DNA of 64,000 nt, from the NCBI GenBank assembly GCA_905178155.1, contig CAJINV010000009.1, positions 1 to 64,000 on the forward strand. The letters are read 5' to 3'. Source of the DNA: Amoebophrya sp. A120. Its lineage: Eukaryota; Sar; Dinophyceae; Syndiniales; Amoebophryaceae. The translations under genes and the position numbers were made by a program. Shown one piece after another: positions 1-12,188 of this stretch (the first letter of the stretch is position 1; every line of letters starts with the position of its first letter). The notes beneath the pieces are model-generated. The model made no database searches. It saw nothing but the letters and a program-made list of their open reading frames with translations, and had not been told where the DNA came from.

Positions 1-3000
1 CGCCTGGGCCAATCAAACCCCGCGCATTCGGCAGGCTCACGCGCATGCATTTTATTGGCTCCAGCCTCGAGCCAGTCGCAGGACCGTCTGGTCCTAAGAG
101 CACAGCGCCCGAAGGCGGCGCCGAAGCGCAGTCGCGCTCGCCCGAACGCGAACAACCGAAGGTGGGGGCGGCTCCAAAAGCCGCGACCCGGCGGTGGGGC
201 ATCACAGCCAACGAGCTCTTCCGGACGGAAGAGGGGGGCGACCGAGCCCCCGAAACCCCACCGCCACCACGCTCTTTCGGGCGGAAGTGCTCGACCAATG
301 ATGAGGCGTCGCAACGGAAGCGCCGCATGCGATGGCATGCGAGCAAGGCCCCGATGAAGCGCCAATCAGCGCCAGCTGCGCGAAGCAGGCGGCCCTACGA
401 CAAGGCCAAAACCACCGCAGTCTGACAAGTAGCGCCACAGAAATATCTGTCCAAACGCCGGGCGCTACCTGCGAAGCATGCGCTAGCGCACCAACGCCGC
501 CCTCATCCATTCCGGATGGCCCGCCGCATTCGGGTCCTGATAGGAGACCCCACGAAGCCCCCAACCGCGGCAGCCGTAGCTGCCATCAGTGCACACACAT
601 CTTCCGCAGCAGCAGCTAGCGCCAGTAGCAGTGGGGCTCGCAAACAGTGCCAAAACAAAGGCGACGAAGCGCCGCGACCAGACGCGGTGGCTCGGTAGTC
701 ATCGCTCCGCGCCTACTGATGCGCAAGCGATCCAGGTCCGCGCGTGGTGGATGTAGCTTGCGCCACGCGCGACCAACCCACATTGGACGCGACGCCCGGC
801 GGCGCCAGTCATTACGCAATCGGCAAGACAAACCGAGCCCGACTCCGGGCAGCCTGCAAGCAAGAGTGAGCCAATCAGGGGCCCTAACCAGCCCGCGGCC
901 CCGGCGCAAGCATCCGGCCGGAACGAAATCGCGCATGACGCGGTGATTGCATCGCCTGCTGGCCGAAGGAAAAGGCCAGCAGAAAGCAGCCGCACCTGCA
1001 GCATGCTGTAAGCGCCGCGCGATCACCGTGCGCACCTCCGAGAAACCCAGGCGACGAAGCCTCGCTTCCAAGGCAGGTCGGACAAGCGTCCTCGCGACCA
1101 AGCGCCAGCAACCGTGCGGGGTGAGCCCAGCCTGAGCTGAACCCGACCGGCCCGCCTCGGAAGCAGAGCTCGTCGCCAGACGATGCAGCGAGAACTTGCG
1201 CGAAACTGTCATGTCCGCAGACAGAGGCCGCTGCGACCCGAAAAACGGGAGACAGCCGAAGCGGCGATGCCCATCTCACGCAAATGCGCCTCGAAAGGGG
1301 GGCTCGCACTAAGTAAGGTCAATCCTGGCGCCACCGCGCCCGTAAGCCACAGCGCAGCTACAACAGACTCAGCACCAACACCAACAACCGGAAGCCATAG
1401 CGACAGCCAGCTACTACAGAGACTGAACGGCGACAACCGCCGGGCCGAAATCCCTCTGGTGCCACGACACGTGGCTTGCCCCATGCGAAACGAGCCGTCG
1501 CGCTGGCCTAGATGCCAGCAGCAGCAATGCAAGTTGGCAACGAAGTGTCGCTCCCGACGTGAGTCGGTCGCAACAGCTTTGCACCGAAGCGCAAACGCCG
1601 CGCACCCGCGTGGGGTGAGTTCGGCCGGAGCCGAACCCGACCGACCCACCTCGGGAGCGACGCTCGTCGCCACCAAACATCACCAAAACGCGCGCCGCGG
1701 TAAACTGCGACCTTTTCAACCCCGAGGGGGAACCCCATAGAGGCCCGCGCTTGGCAGCAAAGCCATCAAGCAGGGACGCGTCGACCTGCGGCGGAAGTAT
1801 GGGCAAGCCTAGCTAGGCTCCGCAATCTCAAATACCACAGAGCCGACCACCGGCGTCAACCCGGGCGCGCTTCGCACAAGAAGCTCCATCACCTTGGGTC
1901 TGAGGCCACTGCAGATCGGCGCAGACAACGTCGAGCCACGTGCCACAGGCTGCACTACCTCACCACGAGGCGCAACGCAGGTCGCAACACAAACTCCCCA
2001 GCGCATAGGGGGGCTCCAACACGTAGGAGCGCAGGCCGCATCGACGCGTCGATGCTACAGCCTGCTCAGCAACACCGGCGCCGGCATTCCGCATGAATGT
2101 CCGACCCGACCCTGTGCTACACACAAGCACAGGCACCTGCAGTGGGGGAGGGCGGTGAGCTCCTCCAGGGAAACCGGCCTGGGCACAATCGTGTGCCCAC
2201 GGGCCTACAGCTTTCCCTGCTGCCCAATCATACAAAACAGCCAGGCATGAAGCCTGGCGATCGCAATAGCAGCTGATCACAGACAGCCCGGTAGGCCGGG
2301 CTCGCACGAACGTACCACGACCAGTGCCGGGCGCCGTCTGAGAGATAACTGACTGCGGCCAAGGAGTCAGGGGGACCACTTATGGTCGAAGGGGCCCGAG
2401 CGCCCGGACCACCGCGGGCCCCGCAGGGAGGGGGGGGCGCGGCCCCCCGAGTGATTCCCGGAAAAGCCTACCCGGCAAACAACCGCCCCGGGCAAGGATG
2501 CCCGCCCCTGCGCAACCGCTTGCCCACCCAGCGCACCAGCCGGCCGCGACCTTGGCCGCGCCTGGGCCAATCAAACCCCGCGCATTCGGCAGGCTCACGC
2601 GCATGCATTTTATTGGCTCCAGCCTCGAGCCAGTCGCAGGACCGTCTGGTCCTAAGAGCACAGCGCCCGAAGGCGGCGCCGAAGCGCAGTCGCGCTCGCC
2701 CGAACGCGAACAACCGAAGGTGGGGGCGGCTCCAAAAGCCGCGACCCGGCGGTGGGGCATCACAGCCACCGAGCTCTTCCGGACGGAAGAGGGGGGCGAC
2801 CGAGCCCCCGAAACCCCACCGCCACCACGCTCTTTCGGGCGGAAGTGCTCGACCAATGATGAGGCGTCGCAACGGAAGCGCCGCATGCGATGGCATGCGA
2901 GCAAGGCCCCGATGAAGCGCCAATCAGCGCCAGCTGCGCGAAGCAGGCGGCCCTACGACAAGGCCAAAACCACCGCAGTCTGACAAGTAGCGCCACAGAA

Positions 3001-5168
3001 ATATCTGTCCAAACGCCGGGCGCTACCTGCGAAGCATGCGCTAGCGCACCAACGCCGCCCTCATCCATTCCGGATGGCCCGCCGCATTCGGGTCCTGATA
3101 GGAGACCCCACGAAGCCCCCAACCGCGGCAGCCGTAGCTGCCATCAGTGCACACACATCTTCCGCAGCAGCAGCTAGCGCCAGTAGCAGTGGGGCTCGCA
3201 AACAGTGCCAAAACAAAGGCGACGAAGCGCCGCGACCAGACGCGGTGGCTCGGTAGTCATCGCTCCGCGCCTACTGATGCGCAAGCGATCCAGGTCCGCG
3301 CGTGGTGGATGTAGCTTGCGCCACGCGCGACCAACCCACATTGGACGCGACGCCCGGCGGCGCCAGTCATTACGCAATCGGCAAGACAAACCGAGCCCGA
3401 CTCCGGGCAGCCTGCAAGCAAGAGTGAGCCAATCAGGGGCCCTAACCAGCCCGCGGCCCCGGCGCAAGCATCCGGCCGGAACGAAATCGCGCATGACGCG
3501 GTGATTGCATCGCCTGCTGGCCGAAGGAAAAGGCCAGCAGAAAGCAGCCGCACCTGCAGCATGCTGTAAGCGCCGCGCGATCACCGTGCGCACCTCCGAG
3601 AAACCCAGGCGACGAGGCCTCGCTTCCGAGGCAGGTCGGACAAGCGTCCTCGCGACCAAGCGCCAGCAACCGTGCGGGGTGAGCCCAGCCTGAGCTGAAC
3701 CCGACCGGCCCGCCTCGGAAGCAGAGCTCGTCGCCAGACGATGCAGCGAGAACTTGCGCGCAACTGTCATGTCCGCAGACAGAGGCCGCTGCGACCCGAA
3801 AAACGGGAGACAGCCGAAGCGGCGATGCCCATCTCACGCAAATGCGCCTCGAAAGGGGGGCTCGCACTAAGTAAGGTCAATCCTGGCGCCACCGCGCCCG
3901 TAAGCCACAGCGCAGCTACAACAGACTCAGCACCAACACCAACAACCGGAAGCCATAGCGACAGCCAGCTACTACAGAGACTGAACGGCGACAACCGCCG
4001 GGCCGAAATCCCTCTGGTGCCACGACACGTGGCTTGCCCCATGCGAAACGAGCCGTCGCGCTGGCCTAGATGCCAGCAGCAGCAATGCAAGTTGGCAACG
4101 AAGTGTCGCTCCCGACGTGAGTCGGTCGCAACAGCTTTGCACCGAAGCGCAAACGCCGCGCACCCGCGTGGGGTGAGTTCGGCCGGAGCCGAACCCGACC
4201 GACCCACCTCGGGAGCGACGCTCGTCGCCACCAAACATCACCAAAACGCGCGCCGCGGTAAACTGCGACCTTTTCAACCCCGAGGGGGAACCCCATAGAG
4301 GCCCGCGCTTGGCAGCAAAGCCATCAAGCAGGGACGCGTCGACCTGCGGCGGAAGTATGGGCAAGCCTAGCTAGGCTCCGCAATCTCAAATACCACAGAG
4401 CCGACCACCGGCGTCAACCCGGGCGCGCTTCGCACAAGAAGCTCCATCACCTTGGGTCTGAGGCCACTGCAGATCGGCGCAGACAACGTCGAGCCGCGTG
4501 CCACAGGCTGCACTACCTCACCACGAGGCGCAACGCAGGTCGCAACACAAACTCCCCAGCGCATAGGGGGGCTCCAACACGTAGGAGCGCAGGCCGCATC
4601 GACGCGTCGATGCTACAGCCTGCTCAGCAACACCGGCGCCGGCATTCCGCATGAATGTCCGACCCGACCCTGTGCTACACACAAGCACAGGCACCTGCAG
4701 TGGGGGAGGGCGGTGAGCTCCTCCAGGGAAACCGGCCTGGGCACAATCGTGTGCCCACGGGCCTACAGCTTTCCCTGCTGCCCAATCATACAAAACAGCC
4801 AGGCATGAAGCCTGGCGATCGCAATAGCAGCTGATCACAGACAGCCCGGTAGGCCGGGCTCGCACGAACGTACCACGACCAGTGCCGGGCGCCGTCTGAG
4901 AGATAACTGACTGCGGCCAAGGAGTCAGGGGGACCACTTATGGTCGAAGGGGCCCGAGCGCCCGGACCACCGCGGGCCCCGCAGGGAGGGGGGGGCGCGG
5001 CCCCCCGAGTGATTCCCGGAAAAGCCTACCCGGCAAACAACCGCCCCGGGCAAGGATGCCCGCCCCTGCGCAACCGCTTGCCCACCCAGCGCACCAGCCG
5101 GCCGCGACCTTGGCCGCGCCTGGGCCAATCAAACCCCGCGCATTCGGCAGGCTCACGCGCATGCATTT
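1..5168. repeat. GC-rich 2,558-bp tandem repeat, two full units plus a third start
   Basis: Bases 1-2558 recur at 2559-5116 with only a few substitutions (for example A at 208 versus C at 2766), and a third copy begins at 5117 and stops matching after 5168. The unit is much richer in G and C than the flank. It has many overlapping open frames on both strands, none with a recognisable domain, so I treat it as non-coding. Inside each unit a roughly 60-bp segment is repeated in diverged form (near 1118-1178 and 1613-1672), and the last 500 bases hold short perfect hairpins such as CCAGGC...GCCTGG and AGCCCGG...CCGGGCT. It could be a satellite, a spacer of a tandem RNA gene array, or a decayed element. 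The array probably continues to the left of the window. Confidence 0.9.
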
Positions 5169-5858
5169 GCGCCCCAGATTGCGCCGATAGAGAATTTTTA
5201 TTTTTTTGAAAATTTTTTGACATGGGCAAAATTTGTTATAAAAGAAGTATAAAGCTAAGAATTACGGCACCTCTATGCTCATCTGCATGGTATATTGAGA
5301 CCGTGAACCCTTGGTGGCCTATTTTTCTTAATAATTCTCGACACTGAAACTTTTGAAATTTTTTGACTTAAAAAAAACCAATAGAGTTCAGCTATCGACA
5401 TTGGCAACGCATTACCATTGTCCAATATGGACGGAATTCTAGTAAAGTTGGTGCTTTGATAGAGCTGAACTTCCGGAAGTTGTGATGTGCCTGGTCGTTT
5501 GTTTTTTTTTTTGAAATTTTTTTCCCTTCGGAAAAAATGGAGGATGGGAATTCTATCTAGCAGCTTATCAGATAGCCTGCCGCTCTCCATGCTTCTATAA
5601 CGGCCTACAAGTGAGCTACTGGGCCGGTTTCCGTCCGGACCCCACCCACCCACCCCTGCAGAGCTTGCAAGACTGCTGATCGCCACTAAGGCCCACCAGT
5701 TGGGGTCGCGCAGCCAAGGGGGTGCCCACCCCGGTCCCCCTACCCCTGGAGTAGCGTCCCCACTGTACTTAAATTGGGCACATGGCGCCCGATCTGAGTA
5801 TCTTCTATATATGTGGTCACCGGATTGCGTTGGCAGTAATGGTTCGAACCTCCGGACC
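5169..5858. other. AT-rich then mixed non-coding stretch
   Basis: The sequence changes sharply from the GC-rich array to T-tract-rich DNA with several runs of seven or more T. A minus-strand open frame of 197 codons spans 5279-5872, but its composition changes along its length and it shows no domain. I see no supported gene here. Confidence 0.5.
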
Positions 5859-6016
5859 CGATGGCCCAACATCGCTCAATTCCCCCTAGCCACCTGTGTA
5901 GCCCGGTTCAGAGAGCGCTGCTGCACCCGGCCGTCGGAGCGGAGGTGATCACGGACATGGCCTCGGGGGCCTTGCAGTTTCCTTTACGAAGGCGCGCGTG
6001 AGACCGTGAATGAGTA
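5859..6016. repeat. 158-bp direct repeat, copy 1 of 2
   Basis: This segment recurs essentially unchanged at 6825-6982, a spacing of 966 bases. Both copies contain the same 45-codon ATG-started frame that closes on TGA. The DNA between the copies is unrelated to the repeat. No family is recognised; it may be the flank of an insertion or a repeat module. Confidence 0.85.
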
Positions 6017-6574
6017 TGCAGCTGCGTGAGCCTGCCGAATGCAGCCGGTTTGACTGCATTAGATGCGTAAGGGGCGCGCATCCCCTTCCTCGCTGCGTAG
6101 AGTGCACCTTCGCAGCGGTTCGATCGTTGAGCGCGAGAGACATTGCGCTTGAGAGCTGAGCGCGAGAGAATCGCGCTCGTTCGTATTGGCAGCAGGGAGT
6201 CCTCCTGCTGAGATTTTTTCTCAGCGTTGGCTCTCCGTGGTCTTACCATCCACGCCAACTGCAGGCACGCTTGTGCCACCCCACTGGTTGGGGTGTGATT
6301 GCAGGGCGATCGCATCTTGTTCTGATGCGCCCTAGTTGCACTTGCGTTACACGCCCCCCTCTCGATGAGGGGCGCTGTTTCGCGTCCTCGATCGGACGCT
6401 GCTGCCGCTACGCAGCCCGATTCCTGCTTGATTGTGCGCACGATGCGCCCCGCCGTGATTCGGCGCCCGCTCGCACGGCCGCGTGCTCGTTCCGGCCGCT
6501 GTTGGCCCGGTCGCACATGGCAGATGCATGTGCTTCCCCCCCCTGTTGCTGCTCGTTTTGCTTTTAGCCAGGCT

Positions 6575-6699
6575 GTCTACGATCCGTAGACAACCTGCGC
6601 GCGCTCACACGCGCCTCGCGTAGGATGCGACGCCCGATGATCCGCCGCGGAACACGTTGTTCCCCCGCTCTAGGCCGTCTACGATCCGTAGACGCCCTA
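6575..6699. repeat. Two matching hairpins, 102 bases apart
   Basis: GTCTACG-ATC-CGTAGAC, a 7-bp stem with a 3-base loop, occurs at 6575-6591 and again at 6677-6693. The second lies inside a longer imperfect palindrome, 6670-6699, that begins CTAGG and ends CCTAG. The hairpins sit between the two copies of the 158-bp repeat. Function unknown. Confidence 0.7.
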
Positions 6700-6824
6700 G
6701 TGGCGCTTGGTCGCGCCACCGCTCGCGCTTGCTCGATGACCCGCCGCTGCGGGTCCGCTGCAGCATGCGTAGGACCCAAGGGTCCTGTCGGCGTTTTGGC
6801 GCAGCTCTCGAGGCAGGTCCGTCG

Positions 6825-6982
6825 CGATGGCCCAACATCGCTCAATTCCCCCTAGCCACCTGTGTAGCCCGGTTCAGAGAGCGCTGCTGCACCCGGCCGT
6901 CGGAGCGGAGGTGATCACGGACATGGCCTCGGGGGCCTTGCAGTTTCCTTTACGAAGGCGCGCGTGAGACCGTGAATGAGTA
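6825..6982. repeat. 158-bp direct repeat, copy 2 of 2
   Basis: Second copy of the segment at 5859-6016. Identity ends abruptly on both sides: the base before CGATGG and the bases after GAATGAGTA differ between copies. Confidence 0.85.
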
Positions 6983-7981
6983 CAACTTGCAATGCATCGG
7001 AGCGGCTTTTTATGCGTCCGGCTCTTCGCTTCGTGATCACCCGGCGCCATGCCGCGGCTGCGGTCGAAGAAGAATGGCGCCGCGGTGACGACCGTGATGT
7101 AGTATGCGACGGGGAATACCGAGTGCACGGCGCTAGCGCAACCGGCTCGCGACGTAGCATCGACCGAAAATGAATCCTGCCGCGACGCGGGAGGGGGCAG
7201 CGTGCCAAAGGCACGGTCGCGCTCAGCTACTGGCATGAGTGTACACGCCTTTGTTGTATCTTTGTTGGAACCCGACCTACTTCAGCAGGTCGCCTCCGTG
7301 AGATCTGGCGCTCGAAGAAAATCTGTGCCGGTCACCCACTTTCGCCACGTGGCGCCGAAAAACGACGCAGGATCAGCGGAAAACCGCAAGTAGGAGACAA
7401 CGAAGTCAGGATCAGTAAGATAAAGATACTATTAGACTCGCACCTCCATCACACTCGAGAGCTTACAAGCACGGTCTGCGCCGCGGCTGCTACCCTGAAG
7501 ACACAGCTTCGCTCGCCTGTATAGAAACATCGTGCCAGACCATGCAGCTCGGACGTGGTCTTCTCTTTTCGGTGTCATCTAGTTGTGGTCGGTCGTAGGA
7601 AAACAATATCTGACTGACAGTCGTATTGAAATGCCCCCTGATATTCGGTCTTCGCGTACGTGTTGAGCCAACTTGTGGTGCTGATGGTGATTCATCGTGG
7701 CGGGACATGTCTTTAAGCGTAAGCGCGTCGCTAACACCACAAACTCTGCCTCGGAATGGGTTGAAGCGCTCAGCGTAGCTGTCAAAATGAGCTACTTCGT
7801 CTTGTGGCATTGACCACAAAGGCCATCTTTTCATTCCCAATCCACCGCGCTAGCTACCGGCCCAATTTCAATATTACACGCTTCAAAGGGCGGAATTGTA
7901 TACGCTTCGACGCCCAAGCAGTTGTCATTGTAAGTATGTAGCAAAGTTCAGTGTCACTTTTTATTTTCCTCTTGGTTCAAC
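6983..7981. other. Intergenic, nothing supported
   Basis: Roughly 1 kb before the transporter gene. A 116-codon minus-strand frame (7490-7840) is open but shows no domain and no splice support. The last 100 bases before 7982 are more AT-rich and probably hold the 5' leader of the next gene. Confidence 0.5.
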
Positions 7982-10900
7982 ATGGTACAGGAGGCCGCCG
8001 CCAAGCAGGAACAGTCTACTCAAGAAGTGGAAATCGAACTGCCGACGCTGACGAGCGGAGGCGGTCCGGCGGCGCCCCCCGCGGCCGCGAGTGCCAGCGG
8101 CAAAGCCACGGCGAGTAATATCGCTGGCGCCGCTCCGGTTGCCGCGGCCGACGTTGCAGTTGATGTTGCTGACGGCGGAGAACGGGATCCTGGGCGTACT
8201 TCATCTTCTAATGAGCTGCGACAAACCAACACCTCCAAAACCAAGGCGAAGGCCGCGGACCAAGACGCCGGTAGAAGATCGCAGGACGTCGGCGAGACAG
8301 GTCAAGGGGCTGCTGGAACAGCAGGAGATGCGGAGCCTTCGGACGGTAAAGCCAAGCCGCTCACACCGGAGCAAGTCGCGATGCAAACGGACGCTGCGAA
8401 GCGCGGTTTCATCGTGAAGATCTTGATTCTCGCCTGCTTTGTGGACACCTTCACCATGGTTTTGTTCATGCCGGCAATCAACATCCTGACGCAGAACGCC
8501 GAGGGCGGCCCCATCGAGGCTTACGCCGGCGCTCTTTCCGCCGCGGCGTCCGCGGTTCCGCCGAACGACCGCGGCGCGCGCGAAGCGGTGTGGGAGGCCC
8601 AGGGCATGGCTGACCTCGGCCTGTCCGACGAGTTCAAGGAGCTGTTTTTCACTTACGACGTCGCGGTGTTCAACACACTTCCGGGTTTGAAAGCGTTGGC
8701 GTTTGAGAAACTCGGCATGCCGAAGGCGTTTGACGCGGACGACGTGCCATTTAAGTTTTCGGCATCGTCAAATTTTCTCGCCGTGGTGATCGCGGTGACG
8801 AGCGCGGTTGGCCAGGCCGCGTGGGGTAACATTAGCGACAACTACGGCCGGATGCCCGCCCTCCACGCCGCGCACCTCGGCGCGTTCGCCGCGTTTGCGT
8901 TGATGTATCTCTCGGGCGTGTCCGGGGGCAGCTACTGGGGCTTCGCGGCTGGCCTAGCGCTGAAGGGGTTCTCGAATAGCACGCTGACGGTTGTGAACGG
9001 GTACATCCGGGACATCATGTCGGACGAGGAGGCAGGCCCAGGCGTGGCTGGAGACTTTGATGGGCGTGAACTTCCTCGGTGGTGCTACCGCGGGTCTGGT
9101 CTTGATGCCGTTTGTAGAGGGGCGGGGCGAGAATGTTTGGCGTGACCTGGGTCGCGTTCGGGAGCGTTGCGGTTTGCTACGCCCTTTTGTTGCTGTACGT
9201 GAAGGAACCCAAGAAGAAAAAACATGCCGACGAGTATCACGAGCTGCTCTCGGTGGAGGAAGAAAAGGATGCTGTTCTTACACCGGCCGGTTTACTAGCA
9301 ACTGAGGATGCAAGTAAGAGCACCGCCTTGGCGGTCAAAGCCGGTTCGCCAGAAACGGATGAGTCGAAGGACGCCACCAAGGGAAGCTCAGAAATTCCCG
9401 CTGCACCAGCGGCCAAAATAGAACCGAAGAACAAGATGTCGGACTTGCAACGAAAGATCCTCTGGATCACGATCGTTGGCTGCTCGTTCGATTCCGCCGG
9501 CGACGAGGGGACACGCATTGCGCGCGGCACGGTTCTGCAAAATGTCTGGCCCGCCACCAATGACATCATGTTTCAGAACGTCCTCCTCTTGTCCCTGATC
9601 GTCATCATCTGCCTCTCCATGGCCATCACCGGTATCGGCAGGGCGAAGGTCGGTCTCGGCGCGACGGCCGCCCTCGGCGCGGCCGCGACGTTGGGGACCC
9701 AACTCTGTTTGAACAAGGCCATCATCCACCATAAGAATTACACCACGTTTTTGGCGGTGTGGTATTTCGGGAAGCTGTTCGGGATCTGCAGCTCGTTGGC
9801 GGCATTCTTCATTGTGAACGACTACTCGCCGAAAGACCAGATCGGTACGTGGAGCGGGCGGCTCCAGCTGGCAATGGGCGTGATGGAGGCGATCTCGATG
9901 TCAAAAGGAAAAATCCCCCCTCCCCATATCGGAAACGAAATTTGTGATGCTGGATTTGAGTACACAAATCAGATTTGTCTTGCTGAAGAGGACTGCAGGC
10001 CCACATCAAGCCTGAGTAGAGAGGTTTTGGCCTAGGCGCTTAGCATGAGAAACGTCTGCGCTGTAGGCCAAACAGCATCACAAACCGCCTGCATAATGCG
10101 GCGGAGCCTGTGGAATTGCCTTCTTTCAAGACAGAGATCATTTGCGGTCGCAAATCAGCATTGCAAATTTTCTGCGACGTACCTTTTCGACATGGGGAGG
10201 GGGGATTTTTCCCCGGGATACTCGACCATGACCATCGCAAATGTGTACGACGCGGCAAATGAACCAGACGCGGATGGGAAGTTATCGGAAGACGGAAAGT
10301 ATACGGCTTTTTTTTCCTTTTGCTTTTGAACTTTGCATGGTTGGACCACCGAAGTAGACTTGAAAAAGTATGGCAATCGCCAGTGCCGAGCATCCCTGGG
10401 TTTCAGGGTTTTAGGATTTAGGCTTATTTCTCCCCGTTCGTCCACATGATATCGTACTCTACAACTGCGCTGGGCGCCAGTACTAGCACGCAGCACCATT
10501 CTTGGTTTTCGCTTCCTGCCCACGAGAGACATAAAATTTCCGCAGGTACGGTGTGGTCGCCATGTTTGTGACCGCGGGCGTTTCCACCATGGCCGTGTTC
10601 GCGTACGCCCCACTGATCCGCATGGTCCCCGCGCCGTTCCGTGCGGATGCAGAGCGCGAAAAGAAATTCACCTGCAAGTCGGTGGAGGAGTACCTCGCGC
10701 TGTCCGACGGCGACTGGGGGAAGCTGACCTACGAGGAAATCGACTACTACGAGGCGAAGCGCTACGCGAAGGTGCTCGAGCAGGCGGAAAAGGACAAGCT
10801 GGACGTGCAGGAGGCCCTCGCGGGGATTGTGCCACGGCAACCGAAATGGGGCGCCTACCCCGCCAACGGCGCCGCCGACGACGGGGGGGAGATTGCGGCC

Positions 10901-11519
10901 TTTCTTTCGAATGCCAGTGCGAATTTGCAGTTCGTGAAGACGAGGCTGACCGGTTCGCTGACGGACCACGCGAAGATGGAGGAGGAACGAAAAATGATAG
11001 TGGCCTACCAGAAAAACGTGGACGAGAAGGTCAATAGGGAGGAGCAGGCGATTCAGATGGGCAAGTGGCTGGCGGGCTACTTCGACGACGCGGGGTACAC
11101 CGACTGGAGCACCACACCGCAATTTTTCAAGGCGATGATGGTGGGGGCGTTCCCGCCCATCACGCCGCTGGATGGCTCCCGGGTGGACTACCAAACGGTC
11201 GACATGGAGAAGTTGTACGTGGGGTACATGTATGCATTGGAAAAGCATCGGATAGCAGGTAGTGCCTGCAGCATAAAAATTATTTTCGGGTGCAATGCAG
11301 TTTTTTATTTTCTTGAGAAATTTGTGTAAACGTAAAGATGCCTCTTTTGCTGGTGCGCTATATGCTTTTGCAATGCATAGTGTGAAATCATCGGACCGAC
11401 TGTTGGGGAACACGATCGCGGTGCAGAAAGACAAGGGGAGTGCCTTGGGTGGAGCCACAAAAGATAAGACGCAATTGATGGGAGTCACGAGGACGCTGTC
11501 GCACGGAAAGCTGAAGTGA
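7982..11519 (+). CDS. MFS-type membrane transporter, four exons, two apparent frameshifts
   Basis: A multi-pass transporter of the major facilitator type, about 960 residues. The N-terminal ~135 residues are low-complexity and Ala/Gly-rich. A first helix follows (FIVKILILACF), then the cytoplasmic-loop signature GNISDNYGRMPAL and helices ending in NGYIRDIMSDEE. A charged central loop separates this half from a second membrane half. Exons are 7982-9898, 10226-10298, 10546-11258 and 11338-11519. The first gap is an introner element; the other two are GT-AG introns with matching phases. The reading frame shifts by +1 near 9050 and again near 9125, inside what should be one continuous helical segment (VNFLGGATAGLVLMPF, then FGVTWVAFGSVAVCYALL). 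I cannot tell sequencing error from real mutation. Substrate unknown. Confidence 0.75.
9899..10220 (+). mobile_element. Introner element, family B (322 bp), in the transporter gene
   Basis: Inverted ends GGAAAAATCCCCCCTCCCCA (9906 on) and GGGGAGGGGGGATTTTTCC (to about 10213). The target duplication CTCGA is at 9894-9898 and 10221-10225. The element starts TGTCAAAAGG and ends GGGATA. Removing it with one target copy joins GCG ATC TCG A to CC ATG ACC and keeps frame. The same family occurs at 21481 and 48130. Confidence 0.93.
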
Positions 11520-12188
11520 GGAGCCGGCCCGGATTTTTATCTTCAGTTGCTGGCAGGGAAGTGTACTTCTAAGAAAGCAGCAGAGCGGGGTAAAAACCCC
11601 GAAATGCGCAGGCTTTCGCCGTGCTTGAGTGGCAAACTCATGTTCGAAACTCTACAAGCCGCAGTGTTCTTCTTTGCAGGCGTTTCCGGCACATGTGCAG
11701 ACGACTTTGGTGTTGAAGGAAAAGATGATGCGCTGCAAAGTCAACATATTTATAATATTTATTGCGCTAATTCCGTAGTCGTGCGAATCGTTCCGAAGTC
11801 AGTATCGTGCAAATCGTTCGGCGTTGAAGTACCGTTTTCGTGCGAAAGTCAGCCGCTGTTTTCGTAGTCGGTCCGCTGTTCTACTATCGTTCGTTCACTT
11901 TCCGTAATCTTTGCTCTTCCGTAGTCCATCGCTTCGTGTAGAACAAGGTTGCTGGTTGAGAATCGTTCATGATCGGCAAGCTGAGCCAATAACTTCACCC
12001 AGATTTTTCTTCTGTCCCTTTTCATCCCGATTTCACACTGTGCGAGCGCTTTACGAATAAGTAGCTCTTCGTCTTATCACACCCTTCAACCAGTCTTGTC
12101 TGTGTTTGTACCGTTTCGCTCTGATTCATTGCGTTGCCCATCTACATTGCACGACGCTCCTTTTGGTTCGTTTTTACAAACAGGAACC
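11520..12188. other. Intergenic, nothing supported
   Basis: AT-rich spacer with pyrimidine-rich stretches between the transporter stop and the next ATG. Near 11760-11900 related words such as TCGTGCGAA, CGTGCAAATCG and TTTTCGTGCGAAAG recur, a weak local repeat. No gene seen. Confidence 0.5.

Noticed and set aside
202-5162. Many open frames of 60-200 codons in the GC-rich tandem repeat on both strands
   Set aside because: High GC makes stop codons rare; frames overlap on both strands, show no domains and repeat exactly with the unit.
5838-5862. GGTTCGAACC resembling a tRNA T-arm
   Set aside because: The flanking bases do not pair into a T stem or acceptor stem, and no anticodon arm is found upstream.
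5279-5872. 197-codon minus-strand frame
   Set aside because: Composition changes midway, no domain, and poly-T tracts make Lys/Asn runs that look non-coding.
7490-7840. 116-codon minus-strand frame before the transporter
   Set aside because: No domain, no splice support, opposite to the orientation of every supported gene.
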